From contig JAQYVL010000071.1 in assembly GCA_030145525.1 (NCBI GenBank), positions 1 through 32,585 of the forward strand: 32,585 nucleotides of DNA. The letters are read 5' to 3'. Made by a program: the position numbers and the translations under genes. The notes below the pieces were generated by a model. The model saw only the letters and a program-made list of their open reading frames with translations. It had not been told where the DNA came from and did not search any database. This document shows, piece after piece, positions 19,457-29,066 of the stretch (its first letter is position 1; every line of letters starts with the position of its first letter). This DNA is from Desulfobacterales bacterium (lineage in GTDB: Bacteria; Desulfobacterota; Desulfobacteria; Desulfobacterales; SURF-7).

Positions 19457-20593
19457 TCAGGGCTTGTTTTTACTTTTTTGTTTCTGGGGCAGGGGCGCAA
19501 GCTCGTAGTTTCGGGTTCCGAGACCTATTTTTTCAGCATAGTCGAGTTGAATGGACCAGTCAACATATGGATAGAGCCCCTGAAATTTGTCTTCTCCGGC
19601 CTCCCTGTTTTCTTTCAGGCAGGAACCGGGCAGAGCTTTTTCCTTGTTCACAAGATCGACGGATGCCTGATCGATAGCAACCGGATCGGTGGAGGCGACG
19701 ATTCCGATATCCCGGACAAGGGGAGAATCGTTATGGCCGTAACAGTCGCAGGCAGGGGAGATGTCGGTGATAAAATTGACAAAAAGGGCTTTGTCGGCCT
19801 TTCCTTTCAGAACACCCATGGTGTACTCGACCATATTCTCCAGAAATACCGGGACAGACTGATCCCACTGAATCTGAATTGCGCTGTTCGGGCAGATAAG
19901 GATACACTCTCCGCATCCGATACATGTTTCCGGACTGATGAAGGCCTTTTTATCAGTAACTGATATTGCCTGCTGCGAGCAGTGCGGGATACAATCTTCG
20001 CAGCCAATGCATTTTTTTGCGACAACTTTCGGGCTGACGGTGGAATGCTGGGCGAGTTTTCCTTTTCTGGAAGCACAGCCCATTCCGATGTTTTTAAGGG
20101 TTCCGCCAAATCCTGAAAGTTCGTGCCCCTTGAAATGAGCAACGGAGACAATTGAATCCGCATTTATGATCTCAGATCCGATATAGACCTCTTTGAACCG
20201 GTTTTGGTTAATTTCAACAGCCACCTCGCTTTTGCCTCTCAAGCCGTCGGCAATCACGATGGGTGCATCTACAACCGAATAGGCAAAACCGTTTTGAAAT
20301 GCAGTTTTCAAATGGTTAACGGAATCGCTGCGTGTTCCCGCATATACGGTGTTGGCATCGGTTAAAAAGGGAGCGCCTCCGGCTTTTCGGATTGTATCTA
20401 CGATCTTTCGAAAAAAAACCGGCCGGATAAACGCCGAGTTTCCCAGTTCCCCGAAATGCAGCTTGACGGCAACTATTTCCCGTTTGGCAACAATCTGATT
20501 TAAGCCGGCTGTTTCCAGAAGCCTTCCAAGTTTGGAGATCAGATTTTCTTTGTGACCTGCACTCAAGTCAGTAAAATAAACCGTACTTTTCAT
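19457..20593 (-). CDS. DUF362-domain protein with two 4Fe-4S ferredoxin motifs
   Basis: AVKLHFGELGNSAFIRPVFFRKIVD...SVAHFKGHELSGFGGTLKNIGMGCASRKGK...CIGCEDCIPHCSQQAI...CIGCGECILICPNSAI. Confidence 0.88.
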   Translation of the reverse strand: MKSTVYFTDLSAGHKENLISKLGRLLETAGLNQIVAKREIVAVKLHFGELGNSAFIRPVFFRKIVDTIRKAGGAPFLTDANTVYAGTRSDSVNHLKTAFQNGFAYSVVDAPIVIADGLRGKSEVAVEINQNRFKEVYIGSEIINADSIVSVAHFKGHELSGFGGTLKNIGMGCASRKGKLAQHSTVSPKVVAKKCIGCEDCIPHCSQQAISVTDKKAFISPETCIGCGECILICPNSAIQIQWDQSVPVFLENMVEYTMGVLKGKADKALFVNFITDISPACDCYGHNDSPLVRDIGIVASTDPVAIDQASVDLVNKEKALPGSCLKENREAGEDKFQGLYPYVDWSIQLDYAEKIGLGTRNYELAPLPQKQKSKNKP

Positions 20594-20928
20594 GATTCCC
20601 CCTTATTAAAATCTTCTTCTGTTTTGAATTAAAGAGAAAAATATGGAAGACCTCCTCTTTCATCATTTCCGTTAATACGGTAATAGTTTAAGTTCCTATC
20701 CTTCCATAAATATAATTAGAACAATGCTATACGTATGCCATATTTTCGCAAATGCGACAATCCCTAATTGCAGTATCTGAAGTTGTCCTGGAGATGAATT
20801 CCAGGCGGAAAATTCAAATTACGTGTTGTATTTTGTTGATTTTTTTTGTAAACATGAATTGTATTCTATAAAAAGAACAGCTTTCATATTTGAGGATTAC
20901 TCCGATTTTGAATAAGCGGAGGGAATAA

Positions 20929-21495
20929 ATGAGTTCTAAAAAATGGTCATCATGGAAGACTGGCTGCATATTGCCGGGGCTGCTTTTCGTGTTTATCATG
21001 GTTTTCAGCGGATGTGCAGCCAAGAAGGGCAGGGTTGAAGGCCTTTCCCCTTATTATCCCGGACCTCAGATTGCTGTTGAGCCAATTGTTGCAAGGCTTG
21101 GGATTTCAACTCTGTTAAAAACGCCTATTCGGATCGGCGGCATGGGTTTTGACCCTGGGGATACGGTTTTTATTGACATTGTTGGTGGGGAGGGGAAGAA
21201 GTCCATATCGATTCCGGTGGATTCGGGAGATGTAGATCTGCATGGCGGGTTTACAGTCGAAATCAGTCAGGAAGTGAAACTGCTTGAGATTTTGAGACTT
21301 GATATTGATCCGAGCAACAATAAACCCATAATTGTCCGCTCTACGATTCCTCCAGGGGCGTATGTTTTAAAGGCTGAGAGCGTCGAGGCTGATAAAAAGG
21401 CGGAATGTGTGATTCGGTTCGAAGCTCCGAATAAAATGGATCGTTTTAAGGACTGGTTAAAGGTTAAGCTGAGAAAAATCAAAAAGAAAAGGTAA
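20929..21495 (+). CDS. putative lipoprotein, unknown function
   Basis: N-terminal hydrophobic segment with lipobox (LLFVFIMVFSGCAAKK); remainder beta-rich, no recognised domain; basic C-terminus. Confidence 0.65.
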   Translation: MSSKKWSSWKTGCILPGLLFVFIMVFSGCAAKKGRVEGLSPYYPGPQIAVEPIVARLGISTLLKTPIRIGGMGFDPGDTVFIDIVGGEGKKSISIPVDSGDVDLHGGFTVEISQEVKLLEILRLDIDPSNNKPIIVRSTIPPGAYVLKAESVEADKKAECVIRFEAPNKMDRFKDWLKVKLRKIKKKR

Positions 21496-21521
21496 GGTTC
21501 TGAAACCGCTGCTGAGCAATC

Positions 21522-22667
21522 CTACATACTGATAAGTTTTATGAAACTATCAATAAGAAAAGGATTAAATGCGGTCCCCTTTTCTTCGGTCAAAATTTTA
21601 ATGATTAGTTCAGTGCTTTTTGGCGGGCTGTAAGAGCGCCGGCTCCTCATGGCATCAAACACATCTGCAACGGCAATCATCTGGCTGACAATATTTGGGT
21701 TCCACTTACCCTTGATTAACGGATAGCCCGTTCCGTCATATTTAATGTGATGTTCCAGGGCGCCCAATACAGCTATCCTGGGCATGTTTTCAAGCCCTAA
21801 AATATAACGCGCACCTTTGGTTGTATGCGTTTCAATAATCGCTCTTTCTTCTCTGGATAATTTTCCCGGCTTATTCAATATCTCTTCCGGGATAAACAGC
21901 TTGCCTGCATCATGCATAACAGAGGCAACACCGATCTGATAAAGGTGCTCGCCGGAAAAGCCAAGTGATTCCGCCTGACTCATGGTCAGAATGCAAACAT
22001 TGATAACATGTGTGAAGGTATATTCATCTACAGATTTCAGTGACGCCAGCATGCTGATGGGATTTATGCCTTGTGTGAAACCTTTGACAAAGGCGCTGAT
22101 CATCTCTTCTACTCCGCGAATATCAAGCTGTTTTTTTTTGATCTTGATATCGCGGTAAATTCCTTTTATTTCAGACAGGGTGGCATCCCGAAGCGAAATG
22201 ATATCTTTCAGATTTTCATATGAATTATCCGACAATGATTCATCTTGAGAAAGTTCTGTATCATCCACCCTGATTTCAACCTTGCCTAACTTTATATGCT
22301 CGCTGCTTTTGAGAGCAGTCGTTTCAGATGAGGCAAGATCCTTAATCAGTTGATAAAGGATCTCTTTGGAAAGCCCTTCTATAAATGTAATTCTTTCAAT
22401 GTTGTTTTCCTGGAGTATGGTTACAAACTGATATATGTTCGGCCCACCGTCCTGAACGGTCTGATTGTTAAAAACAAGGTTCTCCCCGATAACGATCAGA
22501 GTTATTTCCTGTCCGATCTGAAGAATGCGGTCAAGTTCGAGATATGTTAATTCAATATATTGCTTTACCTGCGGGTGTTTGAAAGTGTAAAGCCGGGAGT
22601 TTGATATTGCGGCATTAAACGCTTTGATGATCTGCAGAAGATCTTTTTTATATTCGATTTCAGGCAT
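21522..22667 (-). CDS. HD-GYP-domain phosphodiesterase-like protein with N-terminal sensor-like module
   Basis: VASVMHDAGKLFIPEEILNKPGKLSREERAIIETHTTKGARYIL...ALEHHIKYDGTGYPLIKGKWNPNIVSQMIAVADVFDAMRSRRSYSPP. Confidence 0.88.
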   Translation of the reverse strand: MPEIEYKKDLLQIIKAFNAAISNSRLYTFKHPQVKQYIELTYLELDRILQIGQEITLIVIGENLVFNNQTVQDGGPNIYQFVTILQENNIERITFIEGLSKEILYQLIKDLASSETTALKSSEHIKLGKVEIRVDDTELSQDESLSDNSYENLKDIISLRDATLSEIKGIYRDIKIKKKQLDIRGVEEMISAFVKGFTQGINPISMLASLKSVDEYTFTHVINVCILTMSQAESLGFSGEHLYQIGVASVMHDAGKLFIPEEILNKPGKLSREERAIIETHTTKGARYILGLENMPRIAVLGALEHHIKYDGTGYPLIKGKWNPNIVSQMIAVADVFDAMRSRRSYSPPKSTELIIKILTEEKGTAFNPFLIDSFIKLISM

Positions 22668-22748
22668 TTTATGATAAGAGTAAAAAATTTTTAGATTTTA
22701 TTTTTGCAGACCTCGGTCTGATTATTTTATAAAAATTAAAGCTGTGTT

Positions 22749-25010
22749 TCATGTTCCTTCTTTCAGGCTTTTCGGATTTAACTCCATGCGCTTATTCATG
22801 AGTGCTTGGCATAGTTCTCTGATTTTTTTATTTTTCAACTGCAGCCCAATCTGTAGAAGGGGGAAAATATCTGTTTGCTGATATCCTTCCAGGGTTTCAA
22901 AAATGGTTTGCTTCATCTTTGATAGGGTTTTTGGATAAAAAGTGAAAGAGGTTTTTAGAATTTTTTGCAAAACCGTGATTGTATCCGGATTGCCTATACT
23001 GCCGAGCGCTTTTATCAGCTCTTCATTCTGCTGTATGGCGGATCGAAACAGCATCAGGCGCCGCATCATTTTGTTGAGATCGTTTGCAGTTTCCTGCACC
23101 CTGTAATGGCCTGCCAGACGAATGGCATTGGATGCGACCTCCGGCTGGTTTGAGCGAAGCAGTTGGCGAAGAAGATCCCCTGCCTCAGGAATTTTAAACT
23201 TTAAAAGTGCGGAAAGAGCTTCCAGTTTAACATTTTCATCATGATGATTCAGAAGTCCTGTCAGGTTGGAGGCAATCTCTTTATTGCCCAGTTTTCGAAT
23301 CAGGATAACGAAATTCCTTACAAAATTCGGCCTGGGGTCGTTTATACGCTTCAGGGCCTCAAGAGATGCCATTCTGTTGAAATTGGACAGTATTTCGATT
23401 ATGGGCGCCGCATCTTTTGGATTCTCTTTTTTGGCATACATATTGACTGCTTCCGGAACAATCTTTGGGCCGAGCATGACAAGGAATTCGGAAGCATCGC
23501 TGTTTTTTTGATCTTCGAGCTTATCAAACGCGGCGACCGTCATTGCGATAAAAAGCGGTTTTTGAAATTCCTTCAGATACTCCTTTGCTATTGCCTGCAG
23601 CTCCGGATTGGATTTATGGATGGCGTGCATTTGAAACGTTACGAATATTTCTTTAAGAAATGAAAAATATTCATGTCCCTCAAGGTTGCTTTTCTGGGAG
23701 ATTGAAATGATTCTTTTCGAATAATCCAGGTATTCTTCCGGTTCGATCTCCTCATCCATAAAAGCTGTGAGAACGCGGGCAATCTGAAAATCAAGGTTGT
23801 TATCCTCCAGGGTTTTAATATGCTCTTCCAGGTTAAATGTATCGTCATCTGTCTTTTCAATAGTTGTTCTATCCGCAAGGCCTCTGAGAGTATCACGGTA
23901 TTCCTTTTCAACAAAATGCTCATAATCTTCCCGTTTAAAAAGTTCTCTGGCCTCGTCGGACTGAATTTCAGGGGGACTCCCCTCAAAAGAAGTTTTCAGC
24001 TCCTCAAAATTTTTATCATCCTTGAGATTTAAACCGGCCATTTTCTGTACAAAACTCATCAGAGCCGGTGAAATTTCCTTTCCTTCCTCATTGGCCTGAT
24101 TCAGCATTTCAACAACAATTTTTTCTTCGAGTCCTTCCAGTATTTTTTTGCCTTTTGGTGTCTCCGCCTTTGGATTACATTGGTCAAAGACTGCCCTTAA
24201 AAATTGACTTCTGATTTCAGGATTAAGATTCTGTAACAGTTGATTCAGGTTATCCATGTGCAGGAGATCCTGCTGGTCGGCAAACTCCCCATCTGATATG
24301 TCATGGATCTGGTTCGTGATAAATTGTTCAAAGATTAGCCTGGCCTTCGTTTCATCAACGTCCTGTTCGTTCAGAAAGCGGGCAAGTTCAACCGGGTTGA
24401 CTTGACCCGCATCCAGAAAGGGCAGGCTCTCTTCTGAATCTGAAATTGTTCCGGCGGTCAGACTGGTAACAAAATCATGCCAGATCGTGGAAGTTTGTTT
24501 TCTCTCATCACCGGTTCGATCGATAATGATCTCTTTTTCTTCCGTAAGATGAAGTTTGCTGAAATCAACTGTTTGAATCTTGATATTCGAGAGAGAGTAC
24601 TCAGACGCAAACGCTTTAATACCGCCTTTCTCACGAACGATATCAGGTCTGTTGGAGATAAGTCTGAGAAATCTGAGAAGTTCTTTTTTCTCAAGCCCCT
24701 TTAAAAATGTTACGGATACAATATCATGCTGTTTCAGGGGGATTGAAAATTCTTTGAATATTTTATTTTTCGGGTCCAGATATTCCTTTCCGATAAGCAG
24801 GGCATCATCGGCAACGGTAATTGTAAACTTTTCACGGGAACTAAAAATCAGATTCAGCGCATTAATGGAACGCTCAATGCTCTGCTCAACCTGTGCGTGG
24901 CCGTCAGGATAAATCAGAACATTTTTACGAGTAATATTGAGCTCTATGACGGCTTCAGCCGGTTCCTGGTTTTTCGGAATATCTTTCTCTGGTTTCTGGT
25001 TTTCTGCCAT
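22749..25010 (-). CDS. large HEAT-repeat-like protein sharing an N-terminal module with the neighbouring HD-GYP protein
   Basis: 753 aa; C-terminal helical repeats (RNFVILIRKLGNKEIASNLTGLLNHHDENVKLEALSALLKFKIPEAGDLLRQLLRSNQPEVASNAIRLAGHY); N-terminus alignable to the HD-GYP N-terminus. Confidence 0.75.
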   Translation of the reverse strand: MAENQKPEKDIPKNQEPAEAVIELNITRKNVLIYPDGHAQVEQSIERSINALNLIFSSREKFTITVADDALLIGKEYLDPKNKIFKEFSIPLKQHDIVSVTFLKGLEKKELLRFLRLISNRPDIVREKGGIKAFASEYSLSNIKIQTVDFSKLHLTEEKEIIIDRTGDERKQTSTIWHDFVTSLTAGTISDSEESLPFLDAGQVNPVELARFLNEQDVDETKARLIFEQFITNQIHDISDGEFADQQDLLHMDNLNQLLQNLNPEIRSQFLRAVFDQCNPKAETPKGKKILEGLEEKIVVEMLNQANEEGKEISPALMSFVQKMAGLNLKDDKNFEELKTSFEGSPPEIQSDEARELFKREDYEHFVEKEYRDTLRGLADRTTIEKTDDDTFNLEEHIKTLEDNNLDFQIARVLTAFMDEEIEPEEYLDYSKRIISISQKSNLEGHEYFSFLKEIFVTFQMHAIHKSNPELQAIAKEYLKEFQKPLFIAMTVAAFDKLEDQKNSDASEFLVMLGPKIVPEAVNMYAKKENPKDAAPIIEILSNFNRMASLEALKRINDPRPNFVRNFVILIRKLGNKEIASNLTGLLNHHDENVKLEALSALLKFKIPEAGDLLRQLLRSNQPEVASNAIRLAGHYRVQETANDLNKMMRRLMLFRSAIQQNEELIKALGSIGNPDTITVLQKILKTSFTFYPKTLSKMKQTIFETLEGYQQTDIFPLLQIGLQLKNKKIRELCQALMNKRMELNPKSLKEGT

Positions 25011-25306
25011 TTCGCTATTTGAATACCGCCTTCTGAAGTGTTTTCCCTTAAAACCGGCAGGCGAAACTACTGATCTGACTTTTCGATACGGTGTTTATTA
25101 TCAAAAAAGATATATGAATACAACAGTTACATCCGGAATGCCTGGGCAGGAGTAAAAATTTTTTTGCGGAAACAGATTGTAGCGGCCACTTTTTTTATTT
25201 GCCAAAAGCCATCCGGAGTTATATGAGGAATGGATACAAGACAGGAATCCTACCGTCTTATAATCCGGAAAGCCAAACATATACAGATGGTTGAGAAAGA
25301 AATTTC

Positions 25307-26932
25307 ATGATTTTACATTTGCAAAGACCCTTTAGGATCAAGGCGGTACTGTTTGACTTTGACGGCACCCTGACACAACCGGGTGCAATTGATTTTTCAA
25401 TCATCCGAAAGGCGATCGGATGTCCCGAGAACCAGCCGATTATCGAATTCATTGAAGCGATTCCCGATAGAAATCTTCAGCAAAAATACTTTTTATATCT
25501 GGAACAGTTTGAGATGGAGGGGGCTGAAAAATCAATGCCGAATCCGGACGCGGAAACCGCTATACAATATCTGCGTTCTGCAAAGCTTTACACCGGTATT
25601 ATCAGCCGCAACGGAATGTTGTCAATAAAAAGAGCCTTTGAGAATTTTGGAAAACTGGGAATGGAAGATTTTGATCTTATCATCACCAGGGATGATCCGA
25701 TTGCCCCTAAACCGAGCGATGACGGAATAAATTTAGCAGCGGACAGATTTAAGATCAAACCTGAAGAGATTCTCGTTGTTGGAGATTATATTTATGATAT
25801 TGAGTCTGGAAATCGTGCCGGGGCTATAACGGTTTTTTTGTCCAATTCAGGGGCGGCGGCATCTTTCAACATTGAAAGCGATTTTCAAATTTCACGGCTT
25901 TCCGAACTGGGAAATATTGTTCGGCTGGGATTGCCCCTTTCTTCCGGAAAATTTCCGGCAGATCTTTTGAAACTTTTTCTTGATTCTCTTGAGTTCGAGG
26001 ATCCTTCAATTCTTGTTCGCCCCGGAATCGGGGAAGATAATGCCGTCGTCAGTATTGATGGGGAAGAAATTCTGGTGTTAAAATCCGATCCAATAACATT
26101 TGTTACAGAAAATCTGGGGTATTACACGGTGCTGATCAATGCAAATGATATCGCAACATCAGGTGCAAGACCCCGCTGGTTTCTTACGACCCTTTTTTTT
26201 CCACCTGGAGTGACTCCTTCGATGGTTTTTACTGTTATGAATGAATTGAAAAGGGCGTGTCAACAATTCGGGATCATGCTTTGCGGAGGGCATACGGAGA
26301 TAACCGATTCCGTAAATCGTCCTATAGTAACCGGTATGCTTGCCGGGACAGCGGATAAAAAATCCCTAATCGACAAAAAGCGAATAAAAAAAGGAGATCG
26401 GGTTCTGCTTACCAAAGGCGTGGCTGTAGAAGGGACGGCAATAATCGCCGGAGAATTGACGGAAAAGCTTGAAAATCTCGGGTTGTCTCAAATGACAATT
26501 GAATCCGCAAAGAGATTTCGGGAAAATATCAGCATTCTGGAGGAGGCCGGTATTGCAGCAGTCCATGAGGGTGTCACCGCCATGCATGATGTCACGGAAG
26601 GAGGGATAGCCATGGCTGTATATGAGCTTTCCGTGGCCTCCGGCTGTAAAATTGAAATTGATATGGATAAAATTTCTATTTTTCCGGAAACAGAAGAGAT
26701 TTGTCAGTTGCTTGATTTAAATCCGTTTGGCCTGATCGGTTCCGGCGCGCTTCTAATCTGTTGCAAACCAGTTTCTTTTGAGGGGCTTATAAAAAAAATT
26801 AAAAACGCCGGAATCGAAATTGCCGTCATCGGAGAGGTTGCAGAATCAGGAGAAGGCGTTGAGGCATTAAAAAATAACCGAAAAACATCATGGCCGGTTT
26901 TTGAATCCGATGAAATCACCCGTCTTTTTTAA
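25307..26932 (+). CDS. fusion protein: N-terminal HAD-superfamily hydrolase + C-terminal AIR-synthase-related (HypE/SelD/ThiL-like) domain
   Basis: HAD: VLFDFDGTLTQPG, IISRNG, GDYIYDIESGNRAG. AIRS: GEDNAVVSIDGEEILVLKSDPITF, INANDIATSGARPRWFLTTL, GGHTEITDSVNRPIVTGMLAG, MHDVTEGGIAMAVYELS. Confidence 0.87.
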   Translation: MILHLQRPFRIKAVLFDFDGTLTQPGAIDFSIIRKAIGCPENQPIIEFIEAIPDRNLQQKYFLYLEQFEMEGAEKSMPNPDAETAIQYLRSAKLYTGIISRNGMLSIKRAFENFGKLGMEDFDLIITRDDPIAPKPSDDGINLAADRFKIKPEEILVVGDYIYDIESGNRAGAITVFLSNSGAAASFNIESDFQISRLSELGNIVRLGLPLSSGKFPADLLKLFLDSLEFEDPSILVRPGIGEDNAVVSIDGEEILVLKSDPITFVTENLGYYTVLINANDIATSGARPRWFLTTLFFPPGVTPSMVFTVMNELKRACQQFGIMLCGGHTEITDSVNRPIVTGMLAGTADKKSLIDKKRIKKGDRVLLTKGVAVEGTAIIAGELTEKLENLGLSQMTIESAKRFRENISILEEAGIAAVHEGVTAMHDVTEGGIAMAVYELSVASGCKIEIDMDKISIFPETEEICQLLDLNPFGLIGSGALLICCKPVSFEGLIKKIKNAGIEIAVIGEVAESGEGVEALKNNRKTSWPVFESDEITRLF

Positions 26933-27069
26933 CCGTTTTTAGCGCTCTCTTTTCTGGACTGCTCAAAGCACCACCTGTAAAACTGAGGGCTTTGTTTTAA
27001 AAGATACGATAGTCTGTTAATTTGATTTTAAGATGTTAACCTTGTTTTATTGGACACAGGATTCCAGTG

Positions 27070-28056
27070 ATGAAGAAAATAATGATAAAACTCCTTATTC
27101 TGATTGTCCTTGCAGCAGGGACCCTTGCGGCCGCAGGAGGACACCTTGACAGGCCCATTCAGAAAATCGGCATGGCCTCGATTACGGATTCAAATCAACG
27201 CTACTTGAAAGATTCGTTTGACCGGGCCACAAACGGGTTTCTTATTCTCTCGGCGATTAAAAGCGGCTTGGCTGTAATTGAAGGGTCGGAAGTCGGTATC
27301 GGGTTCAGTCTGGAGTTGGGGGATATTGTTCAATCGATCTACGATTACGTGGATATTGCATGGAAAACAGCCCTTGCAGGTGGGACGGTTCTTTTGTTGA
27401 CGCGTCTGGCGCTTGATGCGGCAGCATTGATTGATGTTATCTTTCTTTCCTCCATGCTTTTTTTCATGATGATCACCCTTGCAGTTCACTGGTTTCTGCC
27501 TCACTTTCGAAGAATTTTTCGGTTTCTCAGGGAAGGTGTTCTTTTTTCAACTGTTTTTACACTCACCTTTTATCTGGTTCTTCCCTTTTCAATAACAGGA
27601 GCCTCCTATTTATCACAAAAAATTTCAAAGCCGCTGCTTCAGGAAACCCGGGAAGGTTTTTTGAGCATTCAGGAGGAATTTTCATCGGATAAATTAAATC
27701 AGAAACTGTTCCCGGACAGTATTGCAGGGAAAAATAGCTGGTACGCGAAATTTGATATCCCGTCGAATTATAAATCCGTTATAGCCCATTTCAAATCATT
27801 GCAGGTCTATTTCAAAGAAAAAACAGAAGAAATTGCGGTATGGACCATGAAACTGATTGCAGCTTATCTGTTTGACTGTATTATTTTTCCCCTGACCTTT
27901 TTCATCATTCTGTTTCTTTTTACCCGGGGTACGGTACGATATTTCATGGGTGTCAGCAGAAGTTTCGGTTTGCGTGATGATATGGACGCGATTTTTTTAA
28001 AATATATTAAAAGCAACCCGTCTTCAGCAGATTCGAATCCCCCTCAGGAAAGCTGA
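27070..28056 (+). CDS. integral membrane protein of unknown function
   Basis: 329 aa; N-terminal signal-like helix and several hydrophobic segments (AALIDVIFLSSMLFFMMITLAVHWF; GVLFSTVFTLTFYLVLPFSI; AAYLFDCIIFPLTFFIILFLF). Confidence 0.6.
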   Translation: MKKIMIKLLILIVLAAGTLAAAGGHLDRPIQKIGMASITDSNQRYLKDSFDRATNGFLILSAIKSGLAVIEGSEVGIGFSLELGDIVQSIYDYVDIAWKTALAGGTVLLLTRLALDAAALIDVIFLSSMLFFMMITLAVHWFLPHFRRIFRFLREGVLFSTVFTLTFYLVLPFSITGASYLSQKISKPLLQETREGFLSIQEEFSSDKLNQKLFPDSIAGKNSWYAKFDIPSNYKSVIAHFKSLQVYFKEKTEEIAVWTMKLIAAYLFDCIIFPLTFFIILFLFTRGTVRYFMGVSRSFGLRDDMDAIFLKYIKSNPSSADSNPPQES

Positions 28057-28073
28057 TTCATAATTTGCGAAAT

Positions 28074-28265
28074 CATCACGCTTGACGCATTCGTAAAAAG
28101 TCAAAATTTCGATGGCAAAGAAAAAAGTTCCCCGCTTTTAGCGGGATTTCCGCTTCGCTCCAACAAGCTATTCCAGTCTCGCAAATCACGAGGAATGACA
28201 CGCAGTGAAGCGTCAGCGCTAACCGCAACGCCGAAATTGGACTTTTTACGAAGCCATCACGCTTG
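28074..28265. repeat. palindromic MITE/REP-like element with terminal inverted repeats, bracketed by an 11-bp direct repeat
   Basis: TIRs ttcgtaaaaagtcaaaatttcg (28090-28111)/cgaaattggactttttacgaa (28232-28252); direct repeats catcacgcttg at 28074-28084 and 28255-28265; internal hairpin cccgc-tttta-gcggg. Confidence 0.8.
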
Positions 28266-28298
28266 TGTAATCACCATTTCCGTGATATTTTTTTGATC

Positions 28299-29066
28299 AT
28301 GGAAGATGTCTATATTCAAATACGTGAGCGCGCCAGACAGATTGTGTCGACCTTTCCGGTACAGCCTTTTTATGAGGATTTTGCTGAAGCAGTTGAGATA
28401 TCCCGCAGCATGTTTGAAACAGATCCAGTAATCCGCAGGCTGCGGGAGTTTGTCGATAAAAATATAGAAAACAACAACCTGGGGCACGGTCTGGATCATG
28501 CGATCAAAGTCACGCTTGATGCCGGCACCCTGATGGTTGTAGAAGGAGAACTGTCAGGGTATCTGGAAAAAAACAGAAAACGATCAGTGTTTCTGGCTCA
28601 GTGCGCCGGTCTTCTTCATGATATAAAACGATCCCAGAAAGGACATGCGGAGAAAGGCGCCGATTACGCGAGGGGAATGCTTGGCTCCTGGCAGTCTTTT
28701 AAACCGGATGAAGTGACGTGCATTGCAGGCGCCATCCACAACCATGAAGCTTTTAAGGAGCAGCAGTCCTGTAAAAGCCTTGAGGGAACTCTTATTTCCG
28801 ACTGCCTTTATGATGCGGATAAATTTCGCTGGGGTCCGGATAACTTCGCCTACACGGTATGGGACATGATTGAATTTGCAGATATACCGCTAACCAAATT
28901 TGTAAGCCTTTTTCCCAAAGGGATTGCAGCACTGGAGAAAATCAAGACTTCCTTCCGAACAACAACCGGCATGAAATATGGGCCACAGTTTATTGATACC
29001 GGTCTCGCCATTGGTGAAAAGCTATACAGGGTAATCCAGAAGGAATTTGCCGAATTTTTACGCTGA
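28299..29066 (+). CDS. HD-domain phosphohydrolase-like protein
   Basis: LGHGLDHAIKVTLDAGTLM...AQCAGLLHDIKRSQKGHAEKGADYARGML...AGAIHNHEAF; probable start ATG 28299 rather than the upstream 28263 of the ORF track. Confidence 0.75.
   Translation: MEDVYIQIRERARQIVSTFPVQPFYEDFAEAVEISRSMFETDPVIRRLREFVDKNIENNNLGHGLDHAIKVTLDAGTLMVVEGELSGYLEKNRKRSVFLAQCAGLLHDIKRSQKGHAEKGADYARGMLGSWQSFKPDEVTCIAGAIHNHEAFKEQQSCKSLEGTLISDCLYDADKFRWGPDNFAYTVWDMIEFADIPLTKFVSLFPKGIAALEKIKTSFRTTTGMKYGPQFIDTGLAIGEKLYRVIQKEFAEFLR

Noticed and set aside
19478-19963. 161-aa plus-strand ORF opposite the DUF362/ferredoxin gene
   Set aside because: The minus strand encodes clear CxxCxxC ferredoxin motifs; the plus frame shows no domain.
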